From positions 806,001 to 870,000 of the forward strand of contig VWZS01002574.1 in the NCBI GenBank assembly GCA_013397075.1: 64,000 bases of DNA, written 5' to 3'. This stretch comes from Rhabdornis inornatus (lineage: Eukaryota > Chordata > Aves > Passeriformes > Rhabdornithidae). The notes under the pieces were generated by a model. That model saw only the letters and a list, made by a program, of their open reading frames with translations. It ran no database searches and was not told where the DNA came from. Shown here piece after piece: positions 50,518 through 62,030 of this stretch. The position numbers and the translations under genes are program-made. Each line of letters starts with the position of its first letter. Within the stretch, counting starts at the first letter, position 1.

Positions 50518-53500
50518 CTGGAAGAACAAAAGCCATGATTTATCCGTGAAAAGGGGATCACTTTAAATATGTCCACGTTTTCTCTACATAAGGTTGCCCA
50601 GATGTGGGTGTCAACACTTCCCCCATTACATATTTGTGGTGATCACTTAACTTGTAATACTCTAACATAAATTAAATTGATCTGCTTGACAGTCGACCCC
50701 ATGAGCAATGGGAACAGCGCTGAAGGACTGTCTAGTTCTCACCCTGTCCCCAAATATGCAAACATACCTACAAGGGAGAAGCTGTTTGCCAAAAATTCAC
50801 ACAAAAACTGATACGTATTTGCTCTTAACATACAGGCCCCAAATAATAGTTCAAGTACTTTTAAATCAAAAATCCTAGAATTCAGCTCATAGAGAAGGAT
50901 ATTACTCATCTGGTTTCTATGTCCTCTTCTCACCTGCAGTAAACTTTGGCTGATAACTAAAAATTACAATGTTAAGCCTTTCCCAAGGCTCCACTCACTT
51001 ATCCCCGTGGCATCACCCTGAGAGACTGCTTGCATCCTGAGTTTTATATTAATATTTTATTCTTGTACTCAAATGCTTTTCTTAGTCATCACTTGAAACT
51101 CAAGGGTGAGCATGAAACTGCCCTTTTCATCTGTATGAATTTTAACTCCCATTTTATCAATTTTTGACAAATTACAGTGCTGCAAAGTAGCTGTGATTTT
51201 ACAGATGTCACTGTAGGTCACGTTGCCCATTTCTTACAAGACAGAAATGCTGCTTTGAGCAGGGCACTCCCAACCTTTTTGCTCTGCCACAGTCGAGCAC
51301 GTTGCTAGTTTTAGCTATGGTGAAATTCTATAAGCAATGTACCAGAGAACTCTCTGGAATAGAAGCCTGGTCACATTCCCTACCCAGCAGAAGAGTTATT
51401 CAGCTGCTCAAATGCTTTATTAAGGGTGAAAAAGCTTGACTTAAGCTAAGCCAGCCTAAAGGTGCAGAGTGGCTGAAAGACTTTCTTTGATGGCATCTAG
51501 CCAGGGTACAGCCCATGCTGGGCCAGAGTGCCCAAGGAACAGGGGAGGAAGAGATGGAGGATGTTATCAGGTGGAAGCAGCAGTCAGCATGAAGGGGCAG
51601 AGCAGCCTGCATTCTTCCTCTGCTCACATTCTAGGACAGCTTGAATGTAGTTTACAGATGCCTACAAAACTAGAAATAAAAACCTCAAAATCTTCACGTC
51701 CTCATTCTAACACTCTCTTTAGTGTACCATATGGCACATCTACCATATTAGGTAAACAACTTTACAAAATTACAAGAGCAACTGAGATTCATTACAACTT
51801 GTGCATTACAAGTGTGTAGGATTCATTACTGAATAATTTATCTTTTCATATACTCTGTCTCTTGTTTGACATTGGAAGTAAGTTTCTAGACTGAATTCTT
51901 CAAGACAGGGATTCCAGCTCCTCTGTGCTGTACTACTCCATTTTAAACGATACAAAAAAAGCAACTTGTACAAGAATTCTAGTAATGGAGTACAGGTAAT
52001 TATTAGTGTTGGTGTAAAAATAGTCAGATTCAATATACAGTGAATGCTGTAGTCTTCACACATCAGCACCCATCAGTTACACCAAAAGAGTTGAACATTA
52101 CAGGCACATATGGGTTCTCTGTGTGTCAAAGAGCACAAGCTAGCAGGAGCTATCCAGGAAAAATGGAGAACTGTCAGTTCCTTTAACCTCCTTCCTTTAT
52201 ACATGATATGATATCTATATTGTATTATATTGTTATATTATTATATTACTATATAGTTGTATTATTATATTATTATTTAAAATACTTATTTCCCCTCCTA
52301 GATCTACAATGTAGATCATGTCTCAGGTTAAGGTAATGCCATTCTTCTTCTGTTTGTTTTCTAAAAATTAAGTTAGTCTAAAACTCATTACAGAAACATC
52401 TGACAGAGGTATGGATTGGGGTGACAAGGGACAGAACAGAGAAACCTATGGATGGTTTTAGTCTTAATTGACCCATCAGAAGACTAGAGGCCCATCAATA
52501 AATAGATGAAAAACCTACTGTTTTGATGAGTGATTTCTTGCTCTTCTTTCCTGCCCCTCTCTCTGCTCCTCACCCAGTATCATTTGAAACCCTGAAATAC
52601 CTTGATTTCAAAAGTTCAGTCAAACAAGATGACAAAATTCACACTTGTGTCAGTCTCCACTGGAAAGTTTCAGCAAAACCCAAAATTTTGGGTTCATTCA
52701 TAAAGCTGCACTAACCTTGTAGCCAGTATCCCTTCCTACCTTTCTGCTTTGTACCCCTTTTCTTTTTTTTTTCCTTTTGGAGGAGCACAGGAGCTCAATG
52801 GATAATTTGGTAAGTAGAGAGTGCTAGGAGCAAAGGAATGAAGTCCTGGTTGAAGATGATGCAGTTCTGTGCAGAAGTCCCTCATTGGTAACCTTGAAAA
52901 TCTGTGTGCTGATTCTTCTGCAAACAGGTGTCCCTTGATCAGCAAAAGCAGCAAGACTTCATTTGCATCCAGAATACAAACTTCAGTGCCCCTTGTAGTC
53001 TACACTCTTGACTGTCTTCTCCCTGAAATCTCAAAATACCGTTAAAGTCTTGGTCTTCAACTCATCCCATGTACTTCAGTTGTCCTTAGGTGAATCTCTG
53101 AAGAAGTCTAATGCTCCTAATAGGGATTAATATTCATAATTAAGTATGGTATGTTGCAGGAAAATGTCTTAACCCTTGCACTGTAAAATAAAAAAAAGAT
53201 GAACAGTAGATTTGGAGAGCAACAGTACAGTCCCTTTTTATTTTATGAAAATTATACTTACCTACATTCATATTTCCACTGAAGGACAGTGTCTGTCCTC
53301 ATGGGTACTGGACTGTTTCTGCCAGTCACAGAAGCACCAGCCCTGTACTGCAATTCAGTGTTCTGGACAGAAACCTCATGTGATGCTGCCAGGGAAGAGA
53401 AATGGCAAAAGGACCCACTTAAATAAGTGTTTGTATCTGCATAACAACTATTGGAACTCCAGAAGTAGAGCAGGAAAAAAAAACAACTCTTCATAATATA

Positions 53501-56500
53501 TTTGATTGAATAAATATATTATGTGACAACTTAATAGATATTCTCTTTTTAAAACCAAGGTATTTAACAATACCTAGTTATTAATTAGGAAAGATACAGA
53601 AAATATCTGTTAGAGGGACACTGCTTATGAGGTTGGTTTTCAAACCAAAAAGTTAGCTGAGCACACAACTGCCTTGGCAATCTGCTAAGTGTTTTTGGGA
53701 CAGAAGACTGTGCCACTGGAACGTACTACACGCAATTCCTACAGGAGTTATTTATGTGTGGCTCTCCTGAGGCATTCCAAAGTCCACACAACTCAACATC
53801 CGGTGCCCAAAAGAAAACGCCCGGAGAATATACTGTAGGATAAAGGATTATTGTTTAAAACCCTTCAAGGCTTAACAGCATTAAAGAGCTGTGGAAAACT
53901 TTCCTTCCCAACTGCTCTTCATCTGGCTCGTCATGCTTCTTACTGCCAAGATAGGAAGTATCAATACCCAGACTCATCTGTAAGGGAATTCCTAAGGAAC
54001 TTTACTCATAGGAGAAAATGCAAGTTTCTAACCACACACCCCAGCAGCTAACAGAGATTTCTAAAGCAAATTTTCTGAAGGGGATTACTAGCAAATGTCC
54101 AGAATTCTGTCTGTGGAAGAGACAAGGAGCAGGGATGTCAACTAAGATTCATGTTTTATCTGTTCTGAAAAATTTCTTGTGCAAGTCTACATGATTCATT
54201 GGGAAAAAGAAAAATATTATTAGAAGATTAGAGGTCCTTCTGGTCACTACAACCAGCTTCAGTAATTTCACATATTTTGATTTTAGCAAATTATTAGAAC
54301 TGACTGGGCAAAATGAAAATGCTTCCCTCCCTAAGCAAATTAAAGGACTTTTGGAAAATTGAATCACTATTTCCAAGACAGAATATGTCAAGAAAATGTG
54401 CCTACTGATGGGTCTCATTACTGGAAATCCAATTTGCACATTTTGCAGTCAGGATTTGTTAGAATATGTTTGAAATATTTCTTTTTAGAGAGAGATTACT
54501 TTGGCAGGTTTTGCTTCATTTTTTTTGTAAGTCTTTGTGAGCAAAGTATGATCCTGCTAGGGATGTTTTATCAACAGTATATCCTGAGACAACCTAATGG
54601 TACATGATACCATGGATATTCCAGTAGTGGATTCCTGCCCTCTCTTCATTCAGAGCTGAACACATTTAACAATTGACCAGTTATGGCAAACAGTGCTATC
54701 CTCCTTCTTTATATGCTTCCCTTCACTAACTGGCCTTCAAAAATACTTAAATAAAAATAGGTGAAAGAATTGAAGATGAATCTTCATCCTGTTTGTTCTT
54801 GGTCAGTGCCAAGAGCAGGTACAGCCAATGCCACATCAGCTGTGAAACAGCAGTTGCTGTAGATGAAAACATTTGTCCTATGGAATTTCATATCACAATG
54901 CCTAGAGACTGTAAGTTACAGGAGCAGAGCTGGACACACTCTTTATCTAAATCATTCAGTAGCCCCATGGTTCCTCTCTTTTAAGATAGAGGAGTTTTTT
55001 CAAAAGAAGATTCTGTGTGTGCCTGAATACTCACGTTTTAGCTCAACAATAATATCAAATGAAACTAATGGGCTGTGAAGTTGATAAAGCTTTCAGCATA
55101 TGTTCAATGCATAGGGCAAAATCCAGACTCTTTTGCATTTGAACTGGAAGAATAATCACGTGTGCAAGCAGTTCTGAAAGTCATCTTCAGATGACAAAAA
55201 TGGATAAATCATTTTCCCTACTCCATCTCTAGTTCACAGTCTGTCAAACAGTCTTACCAAGCCTTAGGAGACAATAGAATTCCTGACCAACCTTAGTGAG
55301 ATTATAAAGAAAGCAGACACAAAAGACACTGAACTGGAAAGCCAGTGTAGACAGAAGAGGTATGGAAACATCATCACTGACAGAAAAAAATGAAAGCAGT
55401 CTGCTAGAGGAAGTTTGTTTTGGTTGTAATGAAATGAGATTTTATCTAAACTTTTTGTGGATTTGGAATGCAAAAAGTATGTAAGGAAAATTTTGCTGAG
55501 TTTTTGTTTTGTTTTTTAATGACTCTCTGTAATAACTGATTAAAATAAATCATGCCATAGCTTCCTTATTGAGCTGTCTCAGACTTAATGAAAACACAGC
55601 TAGAAAGGCTATTAGACAAGCTTATTTTTTTTCTGGATACTCCAGCAGTCTAAATAGTTAGGGATATGATTCCAGACTATAAGTTACTTTCTTACATTAC
55701 CTAAAATATATTCTCACTATCAGAGAGAGTTCTGGAATTGCCCCTATTCCTTTAATAAGCTTTTGCCCATTTTGGAAACTGCAAACAAATCAAATAACTC
55801 AGTTAAATATGGGACGTGTTCCCATAGTTGCCTGAAGAAACTAGTGCATGTTTTGAAGCAAGTCAGACAAAGATTTTATCTCTTAAAAGACAAGATGGGA
55901 AAAACCTCCATCCCAAAGGAAATTACATACCCAGATGGAGGGCCAAGGGAGTCAAGTTGTTCCTTACTGTTACCTACCTTTGTATGGGGTACCTTGCAGT
56001 ACTCCTCCAATACAACACAAGTGTAACAAAATTGCTGTCACCAGTTCATGCTCCAAGTTAAACTTGCACAAATCTTTTGTCTTCAAAACGTTCTGCTAGC
56101 AACTGTATGTCCCAAACAGCCTTTGGAAGTTTGGCACAGGTGATGTCATAGGCAGAGTTAATGTTGATGATGCTGCTGAGTAAAATACAGAGTCCAAGAT
56201 GAGGATGTGAGGTGTTCTGGAAAAAAATTAAACACATTAATCAGAATTAAGTGAGACAATTGAAAAGCCAAATCTCTTTTTTAGTTACTTTACAGGAAAA
56301 AAAAGTGGTTTAAAAGTGCACTAAATATCAAACACCTTGTCATACATAAAGTGATGGAGAAATGAGGTATGAGGTACAAATAATGCAAAGGCTTTAGAAC
56401 AGTAAATGTCAAAATTGTCACATGTATGTGAAAAGTGTGTACACAAATACTACAATGATAAGGAAAAATGTGAGTTAGAAGGAGATTAAATCCCAGTTTA

Positions 56501-59500
56501 TTGTCATACAAAAATTAATTACTTTCTGAAATTGCACTAAAATCCTATTGCTATGAATTACTTTACCATTCTTGGTATCTTTAGCCTAAACCTGAATTAA
56601 AACCTACAAACATTAAACTCCAAAGCCTCTTTAGTCTTGTTTTAAAAAGGAAAATAACAAAGATAAATTAAGAACACCCTAGGAGATAAAACAATGACTA
56701 ATAATTCATAACCTCAAAGACATTTCTGAAACATGCCTTTTAAAACAAGTCCAGGAACAATTCAAGCCATGAAAACTGCAGCAGATGTTGTGCAGGGAAA
56801 GAACAGCATACTGCCAAGGCTGGTAAAATGATTCCTTACCTCACTGAACAGAAAGAAGCCAAATTCTACAATCCATTTGTAAAACAGGTAAGGAGAGGAA
56901 GATTCTTTGGCTGAAGAAGAGTCCACTGTAAAGAATGAATGCGAATGAGGTCTCTGAACTAAAACATCTCATAAAGAACCCTTTACCTTCTCGCCCAGTG
57001 ATGTACATTGTTGCCCCATGGTTTGATTTGCACAGCAAGAGCAGTGGAGCTGGGTCTGGGTTCAAGCCCACTGAAGCCTCAGTGCCAAGGAAATAGTACT
57101 CAGTACTGATAGCTGGAATGTGTTCAATAATTTGGAGAGAGAGAGAGAAAAGTCAAGAGAAGGAAGGAGGAGCCCTTAAAGAAACATCACTGTTGGCTTT
57201 CTGGAATTTTAGCCAAACCCAGCTGGCGAAGGTCGACTTCTGTCCAGGGGATGGTGACATTTACCGGTCTGCAACATCCATGGGTCTGCAGTATGTTTTG
57301 TACTCTCAAAAACATTTGATTTTGTTCAGAAAAAAGCTGGTCCCAGAGTGATGTATCAGGCTGTACTCCCATCTGCTCCTCTGACACATTCAGTCTCTCC
57401 ACTGAGACACTGTCAGGTGCACCAAGTGGATCAGTCGTGACAGTCTGATTGTAACTTTGGCTCTCTTCAGCCCAGAAGTGGATTTAGATCATTGGTTATC
57501 ACTGAAGCTCTTGAACCTCTCAGAAAGCTGGACATGAAGCTCAATTCACAGATTCTTATTCTCCCAATTAACACATAAATGTGAACCTCTATAAAATCTT
57601 CCCCTCCAGACTAATCCTCTGCAGCATTTCATCCCTATAAGCCAATTTTTTGCTTCCTTTCTCCATTTATTGCTTCCTTTTTTGTTTTCTTTCATTGCAG
57701 TGTGTCTTCAATCCACCTTTTGCTCACTTCATGCCTGGAAGAACTTTATGAAATCCCACTTTTATCCCATGACCTCACATCAGTGTGTCTGTGAGGATAC
57801 ACAGAGGTTTGCCATTCACTTCAGTGCAATATATTCCAAAGAAAAGCAGCCTATGCAGCAAAAAACCCAGTCAGAAATTTCTCCTAATGGAATTTAGTAA
57901 CTTAGGCACTGTTCAGTGCTCCCCACTCTCTCTTTATGCCCTAATTATTTCTAAACTTAGGTTTGAATCCTATTACTCTTTTCAAATGGGAGATAGATGC
58001 CTGAAAGCCTTTTTTAGAATGTGTCTGACTTAAAAGTCTTCATCCTTCAACTTTTGTCACCAAACTGCAAACTTCAGCTTTGTCAACCTTTTTGTATCAC
58101 ATACACTATCCATTTAACTGTCTTCATGAAAAGATCCCTTAAAATTATATCCAGCTTCCACATCTGTGACTAAATCACTACCTACTTAGTCAGGAGAACT
58201 TCATCTTGCCATTCATGATCCAGAAAGCCTCAGTATAAAAGGTACTTGCACTTCCTTAACTGTTCCTGAAAACTTCAGTGACGGAGAACTGCAAGAGCAG
58301 GCAGGATTTTGGGCTGAGTTCTCAGTCTTATGTCCAGTGCTGAGTGTTTCTACATTTCTATAAAGTAGACACTGGTGGAGCAGTGTGCGTGTGGAAAGTC
58401 TGGAATAGCAGTTTGTGTTCATTCTCATAAAAGATGTTACACATGTCCAAGATTTAGTTCTATAAAAACAAATAAATTTATGTTCCCTCCTTATTCTGTT
58501 GTATCAAAAGTGACTCCTAACCTTGATAGATTCAGGCAATCAAACACGACTTTTAAGAAGATTCATGGCAGATAAACAGAAAAGACTGGGCAGGTCAGAA
58601 CAGCACTGTTGGCTTATCCCACCCATTTAAGTGGATATATTGATATATCTTTAAAAAATGAAAATTTTAGAAGTTAGACTGGTAATTTGAATCTTCCACA
58701 TGGAAGTGCTCCACAAACAGAAAAATTCTCCAGCATGTTTTTGTAATTTTACTGCTGGATTTTCGCAAGTACAAAAAGAAATTATCATTTTTCATTACAG
58801 CAAGGAACTGCATTACCTTGTAGAAAGTGGTTGATTTTTCAGGGAAAAGAATAACTGACTACAGTATGAAAAGTGGAATTGAATGCATTCATGGAGTAAG
58901 AAAATAAAAATTTATCGTTCTAACATGAGTGTATTTACAATAAAGCTGGTTGAAATGTAGATAAAGAGCCTGTTAATTCTAGTAATACAAAATGCTGCTT
59001 TTTAAATCTTTATAGGTAATTCCTTATCTCAGATATTGACACCACACATTATAAACACTGTGTATCTGCACAAAATACATTAGTTTTCAGCCAAACTCAC
59101 ACGAGCATTTCTTCCTCTTATGTTTCTATTTCATACAGTTAGAACATTCAAATAAACAGTGCCCCAAGTGTGGTTTCGCTTTCATGCTCACAAACTCTGT
59201 GGGCCTGGATAAGAAGTTTAATCTCTCTGCCATCTCCTCCTCACTGGTAAAATATATTTTGTCTTGACTGTGCAATGCCCTTGGATTGCTGAGAAGTGCA
59301 ATGGAAAAATGCAGATTTATGCCACTGCCACTGAATACACAGTCGAGGTACTAATTAAGAGAGCCAAACCCCCATAAGCCTAAAACTATGACATTTTATA
59401 AAATATTTCATTTAAAACCAGAAGTTAAATTTGATATATGGGGGTGGAATGAAAGATGTCAAAATTAAAATCCCTGAGGCACAGACTCAAAACTGAGAAA

Positions 59501-61213
59501 AAGAGAAAGAGAGAAAGGGGAGAGAGGACAGAAAAGCATTACAGGTATTATAGTCTCTGTATTTATTTCTGAAATAAAAAAGAAAACAACACTTATTGTT
59601 TTGATGGATTTTTTTTCAGGAGACCCCTTTTCCTGAGATGTAAGACAAACTAATGTAATGAAACACTATTTCCTCCATGCATCATTGTATTTCTTTTTCT
59701 TAGACTGTGAGAAATTCAGAAACTAATTTTACAAAGCCCACACTATCTAAATACAGCTTACCAATTCTTCAATTTTTTCTACTTCTTAATGTTTCCAACT
59801 TTTGTTATCCTTATTCCCCCACTCTTCCCATAATTTTAGTTTTCTTCAGTTGAATTTACATGCTTTATTCTACTTTGTCAGCTTTTCTTTGTGTAGAATA
59901 AAAACTCTTACAAGGAAGAATAATTTTTTTCCTTCTCATCTTTCCTGAATCTTTTCTGTTTCTCCATCCTGTTCAAGTCCCTCCTTCATTCCTGATCTCT
60001 TTTCTACTGCCATTTCCCACACCTCTACAGAACTGTGTCCTGTACTTGGTGACCTTCCCCTCCTTCCCTACAGCTACCATAATCTTATTTTGAAACTACT
60101 GCTCCAACATCTGTTCCTCTAGGGCTCAAGCACTTCTCTCTTCCTTTGTATCATTTGTTTTGTTTGCCACACCCAAATTCAGATCTCCGCTCCATTTTCA
60201 GTTCCTCCATTTTCCATGTTTCTTTTCTTTCCTTTTTTTTTTTTCTTTTGCCACCAACTGCAAATGCATCCCATTGTCCCCAGGTGCAAGAAGTGATGTT
60301 TCAGCAGCCAGTGCCTTCTTCCAGCAGCTGGAGCTTGTTATAGGTGTCCTGCCTACTGCTGGTCTGTCCCTAACTCTGCCAGAACTCACCTGAGTCAGTT
60401 CAGCTCACGTTTCCATAGATGATGTGGCTATCACACGCCCCACAAATTCTCATCACTGCAGTAAGTCACAGGGTTTCTTTTACCTGCTATGAAATGTGCT
60501 TGCATACATGGGTGGTTACTCTCTGAAATGCTTCTAGTTGCCTTCCAGCTGCCACAGGAGTCTCCTGAGTTCTGGCAACAGAGGTTTTCCTGTAAATAAA
60601 TTAGCTCTGCAGTCACATAGTGTGACTGTACCCTACCTCCACTCTCCAAAGACCACAGGTACCTGTGTCCAAATGGCTGTTGTGTGAATCCTGTGTCTGC
60701 TGTGATTATGAGATGCCTCTCTGCCAAATTTCTTCCTACAGCCATGATGAACTGCAGTCAGCATCTTCATATGAAGCCAAATGTTCCTTCTTCATATGAG
60801 GGATGCCTGGGATAGCACACTTGTCATGAATTTACATAGTGAAAGATGCTCTTTGCTTCCCCCCCTTCAACACTTAGTGGATGAGAAACTGTATTTTTTA
60901 GCAGAATAAATAACACTAACAGGCCACTTAAAATGTCAGGTGTCATATTTCTTCTTGCTGATCGCTTGTTATCTGTGACTGTTGTCAAACACAAGATATT
61001 GAGGAAATTCATTACAATAAGAGTATCTTCCAGAAGCAGGCTGATTTATAGTCATGGTGATTATAACTAAAATTCTGTATGTTTGCATATCTCTCCTTAC
61101 CAGTGTATAGGTCATGCCATCTTGGTGTAGTTTTCTTTTTCCACACTGCTTTAATTAGCCTTCCTGCAGGATCCACATCACTGTATCGGTACATGTGACT
61201 GTCTCTGTCTTTC
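50412..61213 (-). CDS. Unidentified multi-exon protein-coding gene between TAF4 and LSM14B (whole span)
   Basis: I do not recognise this protein. A series of open segments bounded by good acceptors and donors runs down the minus strand. From 57,112 to 50,412, seven segments (E–K below) join with matching phases, 1→2, 0→0, 2→1, 1→2, 2→1, 2→1, ending in a TAA. Random open frames would not be expected to do this. The one break is an apparent one-base shift in exon G. Upstream candidates (A at 61.1 kb, B at 60.9 kb, others at 57–60.6 kb) are less certain, and no first exon is placed. The visible protein has hydrophobic, helix-like stretches in E–H and a Pro/Gln/Ser-rich polar C terminus; no catalytic motif is evident. 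The LSM14B CpG island at 62–63 kb could serve as its divergent promoter (inference). It could also be a recent pseudogene. Confidence 0.6.
51000..52200. other. Unfeatured stretch (intron of the unidentified gene)
   Basis: Between exons K and J. I see no recognisable repeat or phase-fitting exon; short open frames only. Confidence 0.5.
52204..52280. repeat. AT-rich (TAT/TTA)n simple repeat
   Basis: Imperfect TATTATAT-type repetition with few G or C, inside the intron between exons K and J. Confidence 0.9.
52740..52901 (-). CDS. Unidentified gene, exon J
   Basis: 162 nt, 53 codons: FSRLPMRDFCTELHHL... through a Lys-rich PPKGKKKEKGYKAE end. Donor GAAAG|GTAGGA. The acceptor that fits exon I is CACACAG|A at 52,901; a stronger-looking CTGTTTGCAG at 52,918 would break the frame. 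There is a ten-A run in the coding strand. Confidence 0.55.
53262..53385 (-). CDS. Unidentified gene, exon I
   Basis: 124 nt with a textbook acceptor (CTCTTCCCTGGCAG) and donor (TGTAG|GTAAGT). It reads SHEVSVQNTELQYRAG... to VLQWKYEC. Two bases in, two bases out. Among the best-supported exons of the chain. Confidence 0.65.
55258..55376 (-). CDS. Unidentified gene, exon H
   Basis: 119 nt: DDVSIPLLSTLAFQFSV, then a Cys/Phe-rich hydrophobic stretch and LYNLTKVGQEFYCLLRL. Acceptor CATTTTTTTCTGTCAG, donor CTTG|GTAAGA. One base in, one base out, matching exon I. Confidence 0.6.
55974..56216 (-). CDS. Unidentified gene, exon G (contains apparent frameshift)
   Basis: Acceptor TAATTTTTTTCCAG|AAC. 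The first part reads NTSHPHLGLCILLSS... to LLAERFEDKRFVQV and meets TAA at 56,060–56,058. The other frame is open from 56,095 and continues FNLEHELVTAILLHLC... to QGTPYKG, with donor GGTAG|GTAACA leaving two bases as exon H needs. Both halves look coding. A single-base length change in the overlap (56,060–56,095) would explain this: a sequencing error, a polymorphism, or a real disabling mutation. Otherwise the protein ends at this TAA. Confidence 0.55.
56840..56925 (-). CDS. Unidentified gene, exon F
   Basis: 86 nt: two completing bases, then DSSSAKESSSPYLFYKWIVE and GFFLFSE. Acceptor CATTCTTTACAG, donor AGTGAG|GTAAGG. Phase 0 out, matching exon G. Confidence 0.65.
56987..57112 (-). CDS. Unidentified gene, exon E
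   Basis: 126 nt: ISTEYYFLGTEASVGLNPDP, then APLLLLCKSNHGATMYITGRE. A long pyrimidine tract (CTCTCTCTCTCC) and ATTCCAG form the acceptor; donor GAGAAG|GTAAAG leaves one base, completed by exon F to give Val. Downstream acceptors inside the exon are possible. Confidence 0.65.
57187..57444 (-). CDS. Unidentified gene, candidate exon D (ends uncertain)
   Basis: An 85-codon open segment: TVTTDPLGAPDSVSVERLN..., WDQLFSEQNQMFLRVQNIL, then GCCRPVNVTIPWTEVDLRQL, to a TGA at 57,189–57,187. A CCG|GTAAAT donor after residue ~60 is the best splice site but does not match exon E's first acceptor in phase. Composition looks protein-like; connection to exon E is unresolved. Confidence 0.35.
   Translation of the reverse strand, partial: TVTTDPLGAPDSVSVERLNVSEEQMGVQPDTSLWDQLFSEQNQMFLRVQNILQTHGCCRPVNVTIPWTEVDLRQLGLAKIPESQQ
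58246..58399 (-). CDS. Unidentified gene, candidate exon C
   Basis: Acceptor TGCTATTCCAG, then one base and 51 open codons (LSTRTLLHQCLLYRNVE... to FSGTVKEVQ), with a mediocre donor CAA|GTACCT leaving phase 0. Weak; listed because the phase would fit candidate exon D. Confidence 0.22.
58430..60480. other. Unfeatured stretch, AT-rich with pyrimidine tracts
   Basis: Mostly AT-rich unique-looking DNA; 59.8–60.25 kb is T/C-rich on the plus strand. A few splice-like signals occur on both strands, but no chain of exons is seen. Confidence 0.5.
60484..60589 (-). CDS. Candidate exon, Cys-rich open segment
   Basis: Acceptor AATTTATTTACAG, donor ATAGCAG|GTAAAA, 35 open codons (ENLCCQNSGDSCGSWKAT...). 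Phase 0 entry fits candidate exon B, but no following exon with fitting phase was found. It may be fortuitous. Confidence 0.2.
60836..60978 (-). CDS. Candidate exon B with a hydrophobic segment
   Basis: 143 nt. Entry phase matches exon A (G|TC gives Val). It reads TDNKRSARRNMTPDILSGLL, then VLFILLKNTVSHPLS, resembling a signal peptide if translation began at the internal Met, or a membrane segment. Donor CACTAT|GTAAAT is moderate. Confidence 0.33.
61101..61213 (-). CDS. Unidentified gene, candidate exon A
   Basis: 113 nt with an outstanding acceptor (a T-run of about 19 followed by AATTCCAG) and donor (CACTG|GTAAGG). It reads KDRDSHMYRYSDVDPAGRLI, then KAVWKKKTTPRWHDLYT. One base in, one base out. 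The internal Met could be a start if this is the first coding exon. I cannot prove it belongs to the same transcript as exons E–K. Confidence 0.45.
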
Positions 61214-62030
61214 CTGGAATTAAAAAAAAAAAAAAAAAAAAGAGAAGGCAGGAAAAGTGATGGAATAAAACAATCATAATAATATCTTGTCTTTAATAAG
61301 TTACAAAGTACTGGAACTTACAGGTGCTTATGAAGCAGTGACATTTTGGTTTGCATAAAGAAAAAAATTAATTGAACTATAAAACCTGGAGCCCTATTTA
61401 CTATTTCTAAAGAATATTTAAAGAGTGGAAATAAGAAACATCAATTTAAATATACTGTGGAGTTGGAAGATGTAAGCCAAAAGAGGGTGTTGTTTCTCTA
61501 CCTTTGACTGCACTATTGACATAATTTTTTCATTATAAGTAAGTTTTTGTGGCTGCCCCAAACTGAGCCACTGTGTCACATTTTTCCTGTTTTTTCTATT
61601 ATTTCTTTCCCTATTATTTCTCCATTGGATCTTTCCCACACTCCTAAACTAGACACTCTGCATACAGAGGAACTAGAGGAGTTTTTTCATCAGGGAAGTT
61701 TCTAACCAGCAATTTGCCCGCTAAAGGGCACTGTTTACTGCAGTAAAAAGGAATCTCTGCTTTCCTTCTGTAAGTTATACTTAAGGCTGAGCTAAAAATC
61801 TAAAAAGGTAAGGGATGAGTTTCTTATTCAAAATTACTACTTTTCCAATTTAGTATTTTTTAGGAATTCTATGCTAGAACAATTTAACAAGGAAAAGACT
61901 GCACACATGTGCTTGTACGAGTGGAAAGGAAGCATCTGCTCTGTTCAGGCAGGGGAAATCTGCTCTTCAGGCTGTATAAACAGCACGAAGAGTAGCACCA
62001 TAAGATAGGTAAGGTCACAGGGCAGACAGC
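61214..62030. other. Stretch upstream of candidate exon A
   Basis: AT-rich DNA beginning with a plus-strand A-run (61,221–61,241) that forms the pyrimidine tract of exon A on the minus strand. A short minus-strand open frame around 61.48–61.6 kb looks weakly coding but lacks a pyrimidine-rich acceptor. No gene called. Confidence 0.5.

Noticed and set aside
60146..60393. Plus-strand exon-like segment after a long pyrimidine tract (CCCCAG|GTGCAAG...)
   Set aside because: Good acceptor, but the only nearby donor is weak and no partner plus-strand exons were found.
61480..61600. Minus-strand segment reading NVTQWLSLGQPQKL...
   Set aside because: Looks protein-like, but the sequence before its AG is purine-rich and the donor phase does not fit candidate exon A.
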